From Cyanobium sp. (GTDB lineage Bacteria > Cyanobacteriota > Cyanobacteriia > PCC-6307 > Cyanobiaceae): a stretch of 40,796 nucleotides of DNA. The position numbers were made by a program, and so were the translations under genes. Location of the stretch: assembly GCA_014191755.1 (NCBI GenBank), contig BJHE01000019.1, positions 1 to 40,796 of the forward strand, given 5' to 3'. Below, one piece after another: positions 1 to 6,867 of this stretch (positions within the stretch are counted from its first letter, which is position 1; every line of letters begins with the position of its first letter). Under the pieces are notes generated by a model. The model did no database searches. It was not told the origin of the DNA and worked only from the letters and a program-made list of their open reading frames with translations.

Positions 1-23
1 AAAGGAATGGCAACCACCCTCAT

Positions 24-332
24 CTATCGAGGAACGAGGTGGATCACCACATCGCAACCGAGCGCATCGGCGTAGCGGCGAAGGGTTGACAACGCGGGAA
101 GGTGCTTGCGGGATCCCTCCAGCCGGCTGATGGCGCTGCGGGTCGTTCCCATGCGCAGCGCCACGTCCTCCTGGGTCAGGCCAGCCCGTTTGCGGGCATC
201 AAGAAGCTCGCGCAGCAGGCGGAATTCAGCTGCGGCTTCCTGCCTGGCCTCCGTATAGCCGGGGATCGTCGCGGCGTGGCTCCGCTCGCTATTGCGGTCG
301 CGGATCAGCGGTTCGTAGGCAATGTCAGCCAT
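24..332 (-). CDS. XRE/HigA-family antitoxin with helix-turn-helix
   Basis: A protein of about 102 residues with a Cro/CI-type helix-turn-helix in its second half: LTQEDVALRMGTTRSAISRLE is followed by a LPALSTLRRYADALG helix. This is the usual layout of HigA-like antitoxins, which bind their toxin and repress their own promoter. The ATG at 332 is preferred over the more upstream start at 365 because it overlaps the end of the toxin gene by 8 bases, the normal toxin-first coupling of HigBA modules. The gene reads leftward and ends 23 bases from the window edge. Family assignment is from motif reading; the binding partner is inferred from adjacency. Confidence 0.85.
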   Translation of the reverse strand: MADIAYEPLIRDRNSERSHAATIPGYTEARQEAAAEFRLLRELLDARKRAGLTQEDVALRMGTTRSAISRLEGSRKHLPALSTLRRYADALGCDVVIHLVPR

Positions 333-684
333 GATTCCTGATCTCTTTGATTCGGTTACGGGCAATGGTGAGATCGCGCTGGGGCGTTTTCTGCGTCTTC
401 TTGATGAAGGCGTGGAGCACGATGATCATGCGGCCACTGCAATAACAAAAGAACGCCCTGCCAATCCCGCTGCGGCTTTTGGGCCTAAGTTCAAATAGGC
501 CCTCGCCGAGGGCCTTGGAGTGTGGCGAGCCCAGCAGGGGGCCATGGTCTTCCAACAGGTCCAGGAGTTCAACTGCTTCGCAGAAGCCTTCGGCTACACA
601 ACGGGCCAGCAGGTCGACAGGCCACGATTCAATCTCCTCGCGAACGCGAGGACTGAAGTAGGCAAGGCGAAACAACCTGTCCAT
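325..684 (-). CDS. RelE/HigB-type toxin (phage-derived Gp49-like family)
   Basis: A protein of about 119 residues starting MDRLFRLAYF. It carries the features of the HigB/Gp49-like RelE superfamily: an early VREEIESWP segment, then LFELRPKSRSGIGRAFF, then IIVLHAFIKKTQKTP. The basic residues of the last two segments match the mRNA-cleaving face of this family. It lies directly upstream of the HTH antitoxin gene. An in-frame start at 717 is also possible. Residues near VAEGFCEA are encoded by a palindromic repeat (about 572-596) that also interrupts other genes of this island, so the toxin may contain a small insertion. Activity is not known. Confidence 0.85.
   Translation of the reverse strand: MDRLFRLAYFSPRVREEIESWPVDLLARCVAEGFCEAVELLDLLEDHGPLLGSPHSKALGEGLFELRPKSRSGIGRAFFCYCSGRMIIVLHAFIKKTQKTPQRDLTIARNRIKEIRNHG
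572..596. repeat. small palindromic repeat inside the HigB-like toxin
   Basis: The segment CTTCGCAGAAGCC plus flanks closely matches elements at 1199-1222, 2557-2580, 12872-12895 and 14154-14200. Here it is read in frame by the minus-strand toxin gene. No empty copy of this gene is in the window, so insertion at this place is inferred from the other sites. Confidence 0.5.
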
Positions 685-737
685 GTTAGCGCGCGTGCTA
701 CGTGGAGGTCGTGGCATCGCGTCAATGCTTCTCCTCT

Positions 738-811
738 GCAAGTGCCACCCCCCGTCACCCCCCGCCCCAGCAAGCCAGCCCGCACAAGGAATCCCGGTCA
801 GGATCCCCCCC
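738..811 (+). repeat. leader repeat upstream of HNH-HIT copy A
   Basis: About 74 bases directly in front of copy A are nearly identical to 2110-2183 in front of copy B, including a CCCCCGTCACCCCCCGCCCC run. So the duplication includes the 5' flank of the gene and perhaps its promoter. In both places a minus-strand module begins just upstream. Confidence 0.8.
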
Positions 812-1503
812 ATGCCCCCAACCCCCTCCCCCACCTACGAGCGCCTACGCGACTACATCGCGAAACGCATGCGCATGAGCCACATCTACCAACCCCTGAT
901 GCTCATGGAGCTCCTGGGACACGGATTTGCCAGGCAACAGCCAGCCCGGCCCCAGCGCAGGACGTGGCCCGCCGGATCCTGGGGGAAGACGTGACCCCGA
1001 TCGAGGTCTACCAGAGCGCGTCAAGCGGATGGTGGGCAAGGTTCACCTTCAACGGCATCACCCGCTACGAGCGAGGCACCTACGACCTGGTGGGCGGGGA
1101 GGAGCTGAGCGACGCCGAGCGCGACCAGCTGCTGGAGCTTTGCCGCCAACGCCTTGACGCTTTCCGAGAGCAGCGCGGCGAGGAGGTGGGCTGTTTGCTC
1201 ACGCAGAAGCCTGCGGCTTCGGGCACAGGAGCCGCCACCGCACCCCGATCAGCGGCTCGATCAAAGTCCGGGTGCTCACCCGTGCCAAGGGCCGCTGCGA
1301 ATGCTGCGGCGCGGGCTGTTGCTTGGCAAACCCCGCACCAGCGGGCCCTGGAGGCGGACCCCATCGTGCCCAAAAACCACGGCGGCTCGGACGACCTTGG
1401 CAACCTGCAGGCCCTCTGCTTCCGCTGCAACGCCGCCAAGCGATGGGAGGCGCGAGGCGGGAGCGCATCGCCGAGCGGATGCTTGGAGCCGCTGGGCACG
1501 TAG
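812..1503 (+). pseudogene. Broken winged-helix/HNH(/HIT) gene, copy A
   Basis: First of four related copies. The ATG at 812 opens a sequence beginning MPPTPSPTYERLRDYIAKR, which I read as a winged-helix-like N-terminal domain. The frame is lost near 925, where a TTGCCAGGCAA element has inserted; homology resumes with AQDVARRILGEDV and LVGGEELSDAER. A second element sits at 1199-1222 and a third (TTGCTTGGCAA, 1319-1329) lies inside the HNH domain. The HNH part shows CECCGA, NHGGSDDLGNLQALC and FRCNAAKR, but the first catalytic histidine (expected DHIVP) is proline (codon at 1360). The HIT domain seen in copy D is absent; the frame stops at 1503. Function of the intact family is unknown to me; a DNA-targeting role is inferred from HNH. 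Confidence 0.75.
1199..1222. repeat. 24-base palindromic insertion in copy A
   Basis: The core GCAGAAGCCTGCGGCTTC is an inverted repeat (GAAGCC-TGC-GGCTTC). Copy B carries the same 24 bases at 2557-2580. The matching place in copy D (about 5128-5145) lacks them, giving an empty site. Confidence 0.75.
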
Positions 1504-1508
1504 GAAAC

Positions 1509-1742
1509 TCAATGTTTGGCAGTGGCCAGAGAACGAACCGCGATGAGATCCTGATCACCAATTGCTCGGAGGCTGCTGCTTGAAAGCGTCAACAGCGATT
1601 GGGTGCGTCCAGATGCAGCGACAAACTCAACCTCGACATTTGCAGGATCGTGAATAGCGACGACAGCACCGAGATCCCCCAACTGGAGACCAGCATCAGG
1701 TATGTCGTGGGTGAGAGCGACTGTCTGGTGCAAGACGAACAT
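1509..1742 (-). CDS. DUF4926-like small protein
   Basis: A 77-residue protein: MFVLHQTVALTHDIPDAGL, then GDLGAVVAIHD, VEVEFVAASG and LLTLSSSSLR. This matches the short SH3-like beta-barrel pattern of DUF4926 proteins. GGAG lies about 7 bases before the ATG at 1742. It starts 3 bases after the DUF6883-like gene, so the two form one operon. The pair sits where toxin-antitoxin modules sit between the other copies of the flanking repeat, so a toxin-antitoxin or immunity role is possible, but only by context. Confidence 0.75.
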   Translation of the reverse strand: MFVLHQTVALTHDIPDAGLQLGDLGAVVAIHDPANVEVEFVAASGRTQSLLTLSSSSLRAIGDQDLIAVRSLATAKH

Positions 1743-1745
1743 GAC

Positions 1746-2075
1746 TTACTCCGGAAATGCGGTGATGAGCCTTGGCTGTGTGGACTGATCGTGAATAAGC
1801 CAGACCGTTCTGAATGGTCTGGATGCTCCATTGGGGCCTTTCAAAGTAGCACTGATTACAACTTTCATCCCATAGGCGCTCGTTTCGATCCGCTGGACCG
1901 TCCCAGTCTGCCCATGGTGGAGCAGATCATCACGAAGTCGCCTCCAGGATTCAACGGTATAGCCGAGTGAACGAAATACCCTGGCCTTAAAGCGACCGAC
2001 TGGATGCGTGTCTGAGAGCAGGTAGTCGCAGATCTTGGCTTCGTCAACAAGCGCTTGATCTGCATGGGGGAGCAT
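1746..2075 (-). CDS. DUF6883-like protein
   Basis: A 109-residue protein starting MLPHADQALVDEAKICDYLL, followed by HPVGRFKARVFRSLGY and a C-terminal beta-rich part with TVWLIHDQ. I recognise this as the DUF6883 pattern (the KitDYLL..HPvGg.KA motif). Members are often next to DUF4926 and in polymorphic-toxin or accessory contexts. It is upstream of and probably co-transcribed with the DUF4926 gene. The ATG at 2075 lacks a clear ribosome binding site. The biochemical function is not known to me. Confidence 0.7.
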   Translation of the reverse strand: MLPHADQALVDEAKICDYLLSDTHPVGRFKARVFRSLGYTVESWRRLRDDLLHHGQTGTVQRIETSAYGMKVVISATLKGPNGASRPFRTVWLIHDQSTQPRLITAFPE

Positions 2076-2109
2076 TCGTGAGTCAGGGTGATCGCTGGGG
2101 CCTCTGCCC

Positions 2110-2183
2110 TACAAGTTCCACCCCCCGTCACCCCCCGCCCCAGCAAGCCGGCCCGCACAAGGAATCCCGGCCAGGATCCCCCC
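2110..2183 (+). repeat. leader repeat upstream of HNH-HIT copy B
   Basis: Near-identical to 738-811. It ends at the ATG of copy B. See the copy A leader. Confidence 0.8.
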
Positions 2184-2690
2184 ATGCCACAAACCCCCTC
2201 CCCCACTTACGAGCGCCTGCGCGAGTACATCGCCAAGCGCATGCGCATGAGCCACGTCTACCAACCCCTGACGCTCATGGAGCTCCTCGGCCGCCGCAGC
2301 CCGGCCCCCGCGCAGGACGTGGCCCGGCGGATCCTGGGGGAGGACGTGACCCAGATCGATTACTACACCGAACGGGTGAAGCGGATGGTAGGCAAGGTGC
2401 TTACCGGCAACGGCATCACCCGCTACGACCAAGGCGCCTACGGCCTGGTGGGCGGGGAGGAGCTGAGCGACGCCGAGCGCGACCAGCTGCTGCAGCTGTG
2501 CCGCCAACGCCTTGACGCTTTCCGAATGCAGCGCGGCGAGGAGGTGTGCTGTTTGCTCACGCAGAAGCCTGCGGCTTCGGGCACAGGAGCCGCCACCGCA
2601 CGCCGATCAGCGGCTCGTGAAACACAGGGTGCTCACCCGTGCCCACGCTGCTCCCGGCTGCTGCCAGACAACACCGCTAGTGTGAGTTGA
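2184..2690 (+). pseudogene. Truncated winged-helix part of HNH-HIT gene, copy B
   Basis: The ATG at 2184 gives a 168-residue ORF whose first about 110 residues are the best-preserved N-terminal domain of the four copies. It runs without frameshift from MPQTPSPTYERLREYIAKR through AQDVARRILGEDV, DYYTERVKRMVGKV and GGEELSDAERDQLL. The 24-base palindromic element follows at 2557-2580. Homology to copy A stops near 2640 and the frame ends in unrelated sequence (stop 2688-2690). HNH and HIT parts are missing. The RelB/RelE-like module begins 30 bases further on, so the module sits at the break point. It may still make a winged-helix protein. Confidence 0.7.
2557..2580. repeat. 24-base palindromic insertion in copy B
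   Basis: Identical to 1199-1222 and at the same place in the gene, so the insertion predates the A/B duplication or was carried by recombination. Confidence 0.75.
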
Positions 2691-2719
2691 AGTGGCTTCC
2701 GGCTTGGCCGGACTGGCAT

Positions 2720-2929
2720 GTGGTGAACAATCTGCTGGCCCTGCCCCTAGCGCAACGGCTGGAGTTGGTCCAGACCCTATGGGATTCCATCGCTGCGGAG
2801 CAGATCGGCCCGGAACTCACTGAATCCGAGCGCGAGCTAATCGATCATCGCTTGGAGCGGTTCCTGGCTGACGGCGACGCTGGGCTCGATGCTGATGAGG
2901 TGCTTAACGCACTGGAGCAGATGCTCTGA
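2720..2929 (+). CDS. RelB-like addiction-module antitoxin
   Basis: A small acidic protein with the pattern NNLLALPLAQRLELVQTLWDSI, then LTESERELIDHRLERFLADG and DEVLNALEQML. This is the layout of the addiction-module component family (TIGR02574-like) that pairs with RelE/ParE toxins. The start is uncertain: GTG at 2720 or 2723 fits the family length of about 70 residues, while the open frame extends to a TTG at 2687. The stop is 2 bases before the toxin ATG. Confidence 0.8.
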   Translation: MVNNLLALPLAQRLELVQTLWDSIAAEQIGPELTESERELIDHRLERFLADGDAGLDADEVLNALEQML

Positions 2930-2931
2930 TC

Positions 2932-3234
2932 ATGGTGCTACGGCTGCGGCCTGAAGCCCGGCTCGATCTCGAAGCAGCAGTCCGCTGGTACGAAGCACAG
3001 GACAATGGCCTGGGCCGGATGTTTGTGCAGGAGGTGCGCCAGGCTTTTCAGCGGATTCGAACCAACCCTGAGGCCTACCCCGCGGGCTATCGGAACACCC
3101 GCCGTGCACTGATCCGGCGCTTCCCCTACGGCGTGGTTTACCTACCCATTCCCGAACAGGACACCATCGTTGTGCTGGCCGTTCTGCATTGCGGCTGCGA
3201 CCCCAAGCTCTGGCAAAAGCGGTCAAGCACCTGA
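2932..3234 (+). CDS. RelE/ParE-type toxin
   Basis: A 100-residue protein: LRLRPEARLDLEAAVRWYEAQ, then FVQEVRQAFQRI, then YRNTRRALIRRFPYGVVY and VLAVLHCGCDP. These match the ParE/RelE family: N-terminal helical hairpin, then a beta-sheet with the R(R)FPY..Y strand. A GGAG in the antitoxin gene lies before the ATG. Translation is coupled to the antitoxin. Copy C of the HNH-HIT gene begins only 6 bases after its stop codon, so the module is tightly wedged between two gene copies. Confidence 0.88.
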   Translation: MVLRLRPEARLDLEAAVRWYEAQDNGLGRMFVQEVRQAFQRIRTNPEAYPAGYRNTRRALIRRFPYGVVYLPIPEQDTIVVLAVLHCGCDPKLWQKRSST

Positions 3235-3240
3235 GTGCCC

Positions 3241-3864
3241 ATGCCCCCAACCCCCTCCCCCACCGACGAGCGCCTGCGCGAGACCATCGCCAAGCGCATG
3301 CGCATGAGCCACGTCTACCAGCCCCTGATGCTCATGGAGCTCCTGGGCCAAGGATTTGCCAGGCAACAGGCAGCCCCGCCCCCGCGCAGGATGTAGCCCG
3401 CCTGATCCTGGGGGAGGACGTGACCCAGATCGATTACTACACGGAACGCGTCAAGCGGATGGTGGGCAAGGTTCACCTTCAACGGCATCACCCGCCACGA
3501 GCAGCTCGATCAAAGTCCGGGTGCTCACCCAGGCCAAAGGCCGCTTCGAATGCTGCGGGGCAGGCTGTTGCTTGGCAAACCCCGCACCAACGGGCCCTAG
3601 AGGTGGACTCCATCGTGCCCAGGAACCAGGGCGGGTCGGACGACCTCAGCAACCTGCAGTCCCTCTGCTTCCGCTGCAATGCCGCCAAGCGCGATGCAGT
3701 TTGCCTACGCAAGAGGGCGCACCGACTTCCGCGGCCTGCAGGCCAGCTACGGCCACTGCGTAGCGGGCTGTGTGTTCTGCGCGCTGGAGGGCAGCGGCCG
3801 GGTGCTGCTGGAGAACGCATTGGAAGCTCTGCATCGCCGACGCCTATCCCGTGAGCGAGGGGGC
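3241..3864 (+). pseudogene. Broken winged-helix/HNH/HIT gene, copy C
   Basis: The ATG at 3241 opens MPPTPSPTDERLRETIAKR. The frame is lost at a TTGCCAGGCAA insertion (3356-3366, same place as in copy A). The stretch around GGEELSDAER present in A, B and D is deleted near 3500. HNH motifs follow (FECCGA, NQGGSDDLSNLQSLC, FRCNAAKR); the first catalytic histidine is serine (DSIVP, codon at 3609). TTGCTTGGCAA at 3568-3578 repeats the insertion of copy A. Of the HIT domain only GCVFCALEGSGRVLLEN and a few more residues remain. Homology ends within about 15 bases of the VapC stop codon, so VapBC lies at the break. Confidence 0.75.
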
Positions 3865-4281
3865 TCAGCTCTCCAGATAACGCACCACCGTGTTGGTGGT
3901 CCAGGTTGCGATGCCGATGCCGAAGAAGTCCTGATCCTCCGTCCAGATGGCGCATTCCAACTGCAACGCCAGCGCCAGGGCAGGCCAGTCATCCTTGTCA
4001 CGGATTCTCGCCAAGGCCTCCTCCTTGGCCGACCCCAGCACGCTGTTCTCCACAACCTGGACGATCAACAGCAGGCTGAGCAAAGCCTCAGCGCAGACCT
4101 CTGAATCAAGACCTCTCTTCCTGGCGAGATCAGTCACGTAAGCGGTCGCCTCGGCCACGTTGGCTTCAGCGACAAAGAAGTCCACCTGATCGGCGTATTG
4201 GGCAATGAGAGCGCGCACCCGAAGGCCGAGATAGCCGCGAATCAGGATGTTCGCGTCCAGGACCAGGCGCTTGCGCTCCAC
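3865..4281 (-). CDS. VapC-like PIN-domain toxin
   Basis: A 138-residue PIN-domain protein starting at GTG 4281. Its acidic active-site residues are visible: D in LVLDANILIRG, E in VAEANVAEA, and the late aspartates in IWTEDQDFFG, plus KDDWPALALAL. PIN toxins are Mg-dependent endoribonucleases that commonly cut tRNA or rRNA. It follows the antitoxin gene after 2 bases. The gene looks complete. Confidence 0.88.
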   Translation of the reverse strand: MERKRLVLDANILIRGYLGLRVRALIAQYADQVDFFVAEANVAEATAYVTDLARKRGLDSEVCAEALLSLLLIVQVVENSVLGSAKEEALARIRDKDDWPALALALQLECAIWTEDQDFFGIGIATWTTNTVVRYLES

Positions 4282-4283
4282 TC

Positions 4284-4553
4284 TCAGGCCGACGGTTGCC
4301 CAAGGCGGCCTTTCCGCCAGGCCTTGAAGTCGGCACTGAGCTCGTCTTCGCTCAAACCGAGACGCTCCAGTTCAGCCTGCATCAGCCGGCCAGCCTCCAT
4401 CACCTTCTCCCGATCACTCAGGTTGCCTTGCTGGGGCAAGGGCACGTAGAGGCCAATGGTGCGGCCATGGCGGGTCACCTCAATCGGTGTGGACGATTCC
4501 AGATGGGAGGCCAGCCGGGACCTGAGTTCACGGATGCCAATACGGGTCACCAC
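4284..4553 (-). CDS. VapB/Phd-like antitoxin
   Basis: An antitoxin of about 89 residues: TRIGIRELRSRLASHLE, then PIEVTRHGRTIGLYVPL. This is the Phd/YefM-like DNA-binding fold. A charged, probably disordered C-terminus (LSEDELSADFKAWRKG) should wrap the toxin. The start is one of two adjacent GTG codons (4553 or 4550), chosen because AGGAGGAAGG lies just upstream (4564-4555). The frame is open further upstream, but that reads through copy D in antisense. Confidence 0.85.
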   Translation of the reverse strand: MVTRIGIRELRSRLASHLESSTPIEVTRHGRTIGLYVPLPQQGNLSDREKVMEAGRLMQAELERLGLSEDELSADFKAWRKGRLGQPSA

Positions 4554-4569
4554 GCCTTCCTCCTGCCAA

Positions 4570-4581
4570 ATGTGTACACAT
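4570..4581. promoter_or_regulatory. candidate operator of the VapBC-like operon
   Basis: ATGTGTACACAT is a perfect 12-base palindrome 6 bases upstream of the antitoxin's ribosome binding site. Antitoxins of this type usually repress their own operon at such palindromes. Assignment rests on position and symmetry only. Confidence 0.4.
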
Positions 4582-4777
4582 AGTAGAGCTGGCTGGGGAA
4601 GTCGGCTGGCGATAGCGGTGGCGGGTATGGACTGGGGCGGCACAGCCACACCAGGAGCCGGGTTGGCTGCAGCCGCCAGGCGCCCACGCCAGAAGGGGTC
4701 CCAGCAGGGTCGCACTCCTAACGGGCCGCCCAACACCAAACCTGGCCCGGTCGCCCGACAGCCGCCAGCATCACGCC

Positions 4778-5654
4778 ATGGCCCCGCCCCCCTCCGCCAG
4801 ATACCAGCGTCTGCGGCACTCCATCGCCAAGCGCATGCGCATGAGCCCCGTGGTCCAGCCCCTGTGCTCATGGAGCTCCTGGGCCGCCGCAGCCCGCCCC
4901 CGCGCAGGACGTAGCCCGCCGGATCCTGGGGGAGGACGTTACCCAGATCGACTACTACACCGAACGGGTGAAGCGGATGGTGGGCAAGGTTCACCTTCAA
5001 CGGCATCACCCGCTACGACCAGGGCGCCTACGGCTTGGTGGGCGGGGAGGAGCTGAGCGACACCGAGCGCGAAGAGCTGCTGCAGCTGTGCCTCCAACGC
5101 CTTGACGCTTTCCGAGGCCAGCGCGGCGAGGAAGTGTTCGCCCACAGGAGCCGCCACCCCTGGAGGTGGACCCCATCGTGCCCAGGAACCATGGCGGCTC
5201 GGACGACCTCAGCAACCTGCAGGCCCTCTGCTTCCGCTGCAACACCGCCAAACGATGGGAGGCGGGCTGTGTGTTCTGCGCGCTGGAGGGCAGCGGCCGG
5301 GTGCTGCTGGAGAACGTACTGGCGCTGTGCATCGCCGATGCCTACCCGGTGACGCCTGGGCACAGCCTGGTGATCCCGCGACGGCATGTAGCCGATGGGT
5401 TGGAGCTGCACCAGCCGGAATGGAACGCTGTGGTGGAGCTGCTGAAGCTGCGGCGGGAGCAGCTGAGCGCCCAGGATGCGGCGATCAGCGGCTGGGCTGG
5501 TTTGCTCAAGGCAAGAGGGGGGCTGAATTCAGTTGAGGCAGCAGGGCAGATCGTGTTTCATGCGCATTGGCATCTGATTCCCCGGCGTGAGGGGGATTGC
5601 GAGGAGCCGCGGGGTGGGGTGCGGGGGGTGATTGGGGGGAGGCAAGGGTATTGA
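4778..5654 (+). pseudogene. Winged-helix/HNH/HIT gene, copy D, with intact HIT triad
   Basis: The most 3'-complete copy. MAPPPSARYQRLRHSIAKR starts at 4778. A one-base deletion near 4870 and a two-base deletion near 4990 (relative to copy B) break the frame. The first half of the HNH domain is missing, and its histidine is proline (DPIVP, codon at 5172). From 5166 the frame is open to 5654: RNHGGSDDLSNLQALC, FRCNTAKR, then a HIT domain with GCVFCALEGSGRVLLEN, PVTPGHSLVIPRRH and the triad HAHWHLIPRR (His codons 5559, 5565, 5571). A palindrome-like insertion (about 5495-5520) replaces the usual NVGxNxGE segment by AGLLKARGGLNSVE. HIT proteins hydrolyse or transfer nucleotides; the 3' ORF may still be expressed alone. 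Confidence 0.78.
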
Positions 5655-5659
5655 TTGCG

Positions 5660-5744
5660 CTCTAACGCTCAAGATCAGAAGCGGGCTAGTGTCTACGCAT
5701 TGCAAGCCACCTCCTCTCCCGTCTTCTGTATCTTGATGTTAGAC
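5660..5744 (-). other. integron attC recombination site
   Basis: Read on the minus strand it starts with the R'' box GTCTAAC (5744-5738) and ends with GTTAGAG (5666-5660), one base off the GTTRRRY consensus. Inside, ATCAAGAT-A-CAGAAG pairs with CTTCTG-ATCTTGA, leaving one unpaired A, as expected for the extrahelical bases of attC. Length 85 bases is in the normal 57-141 range. It closes the cassette that begins at the attI-like core at 7266-7272. Confidence 0.8.
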
Positions 5745-5819
5745 ATCATAGGCATCAGCCAACGCCACAATTGAATATCTTCCATCTTCTTGCCTTAGCC
5801 TAAGGTATGGCCACGAAAT
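5739..5819 (-). pseudogene. C-terminal remnant of a cassette ORF
   Basis: Twenty-six codons ending SIVALADAYDV, with the TAA stop inside the attC R'' box. Cassette genes typically end at this place. Upstream the frame is closed by TAG, and other frames between 5820 and 5980 hold only short protein-like stretches (for example ELFASANITSDEH). The rest of 5745-6028 therefore looks like a decayed gene rather than an empty spacer. Family unknown. Confidence 0.35.
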
Positions 5820-6028
5820 CTATGACCAAAAAGAGACTTCTTTTCAAATACCCTTATCAGAAGACCCGGGAATGCTCATCGGAAGTTATATTAGCGGAAG
5901 CAAACAACTCACCCTTCCAGCTGACGCGATAAGCGTGAAAACGTATCAGCTGCAAGAGGTTTGACGTCAGGACCAGTTACCGATTATCGCACCGTCCCAA
6001 TTTCAGACCCAGGAATGCACGCGAGAAG

Positions 6029-6823
6029 CTACATATATTGTGTTGGAGAAGCATGCACACCATGTACAGCGTTTGAACGGATACGGGCACGCAGCTTGCG
6101 TGAATAGCCAAAGGCGGCAGCGATGCCCATAACAGGAAAAGGTCCTGGAACTTCACATGGTGCCAATGCTGAAATTTTAGCAAGTCCTGGAGTCTCAGCA
6201 CGAGCTATATAGATAAGCTCTCCCATATCCGTCCAATTAGATAATATGCCTAAATCATCTCGCTGCCACTTCTGGAGAAACTCAAATTCTTCATTCACTA
6301 TTTCTTCAACGAATCGATTTGACGAGCAACAGTCAAGAGTGAAGGGGACTTCAAGCTTAAAAGTCTTAGATGCAGTGTAACCAATTGTCTGTGAAATCTG
6401 AGCCCCTAAAGTGGTAGTGGCTGGTGGGGCACCGAGCGACAAGCCCAAATTGAAGCCAACAGCTGTTGAGTTTGACCAGCCACTGGTGACCTCTTCAGAC
6501 ACTTTGACATCTTTGCAATCAGTGCAAGAAGAATTTGTTTGCTGCAATGCAGAAGAGTAAGTCTTCCACTGAGTGGTACTAATATGCTCTAAATAATATA
6601 CAAAGGAATCATCGTCGTTGCTTGGATCTGGAATAGAAGCACTAAAATTTCCATTTTTTATAACTTTATTTACTGGAGTTTTAACTTTTTGAGTTTCGGG
6701 CGGAACAGGAGGAAGTTGGGGGGGGGTACAAGAACCTGGTTTACAGTTGGCGTTAGCCCATGCGCTTTCCGAAAGCACAAGCATCCCGATCACTGACAAG
6801 CCTGCTGATAGTAAAAGCTTCAT
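6029..6823 (-). CDS. Secreted protein with PEP-CTERM-like sorting tail, in integron cassette
   Basis: A 264-residue protein. Residues 1-24 form a signal peptide ending SAWANA. A CxxxxC pair and proline-rich stretch follow (about 27-45). The middle (about 110-160) is rich in alternating Ser/Thr/Gly residues, like membrane-inserting strands of beta-pore-forming proteins; this is only a resemblance. Near the end CEVPGPFPVMGIAAAFGYSR plus a basic cluster (KLRARIR) matches the VPGPxPxxG form of PEP-CTERM signals of cyanobacteria, handled by exosortase. About 15 residues follow the basic cluster, which is longer than usual. The gene is clearly AT-richer than the chromosome and lies in the same direction as the integrase. 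Function unknown. Confidence 0.7.
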   Translation of the reverse strand: MKLLLSAGLSVIGMLVLSESAWANANCKPGSCTPPQLPPVPPETQKVKTPVNKVIKNGNFSASIPDPSNDDDSFVYYLEHISTTQWKTYSSALQQTNSSCTDCKDVKVSEEVTSGWSNSTAVGFNLGLSLGAPPATTTLGAQISQTIGYTASKTFKLEVPFTLDCCSSNRFVEEIVNEEFEFLQKWQRDDLGILSNWTDMGELIYIARAETPGLAKISALAPCEVPGPFPVMGIAAAFGYSRKLRARIRSNAVHGVHASPTQYM

Positions 6824-6867
6824 GTTTGTTAAGATTCAAATTACTTTATAATCAATTGAGGTATCAT

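Noticed and set aside
520..1503. 327-codon plus-strand ORF taken as one protein
   Set aside because: Its first part is antisense to the HigB-like toxin, and it joins copy A only after a frame change, so it is a composite of unrelated sequence.
812..5654. Insertion sequence explaining the four repeated copies
   Set aside because: No transposase, no terminal inverted repeats at copy ends, and ends differ between copies. Segmental duplication and decay fit better.
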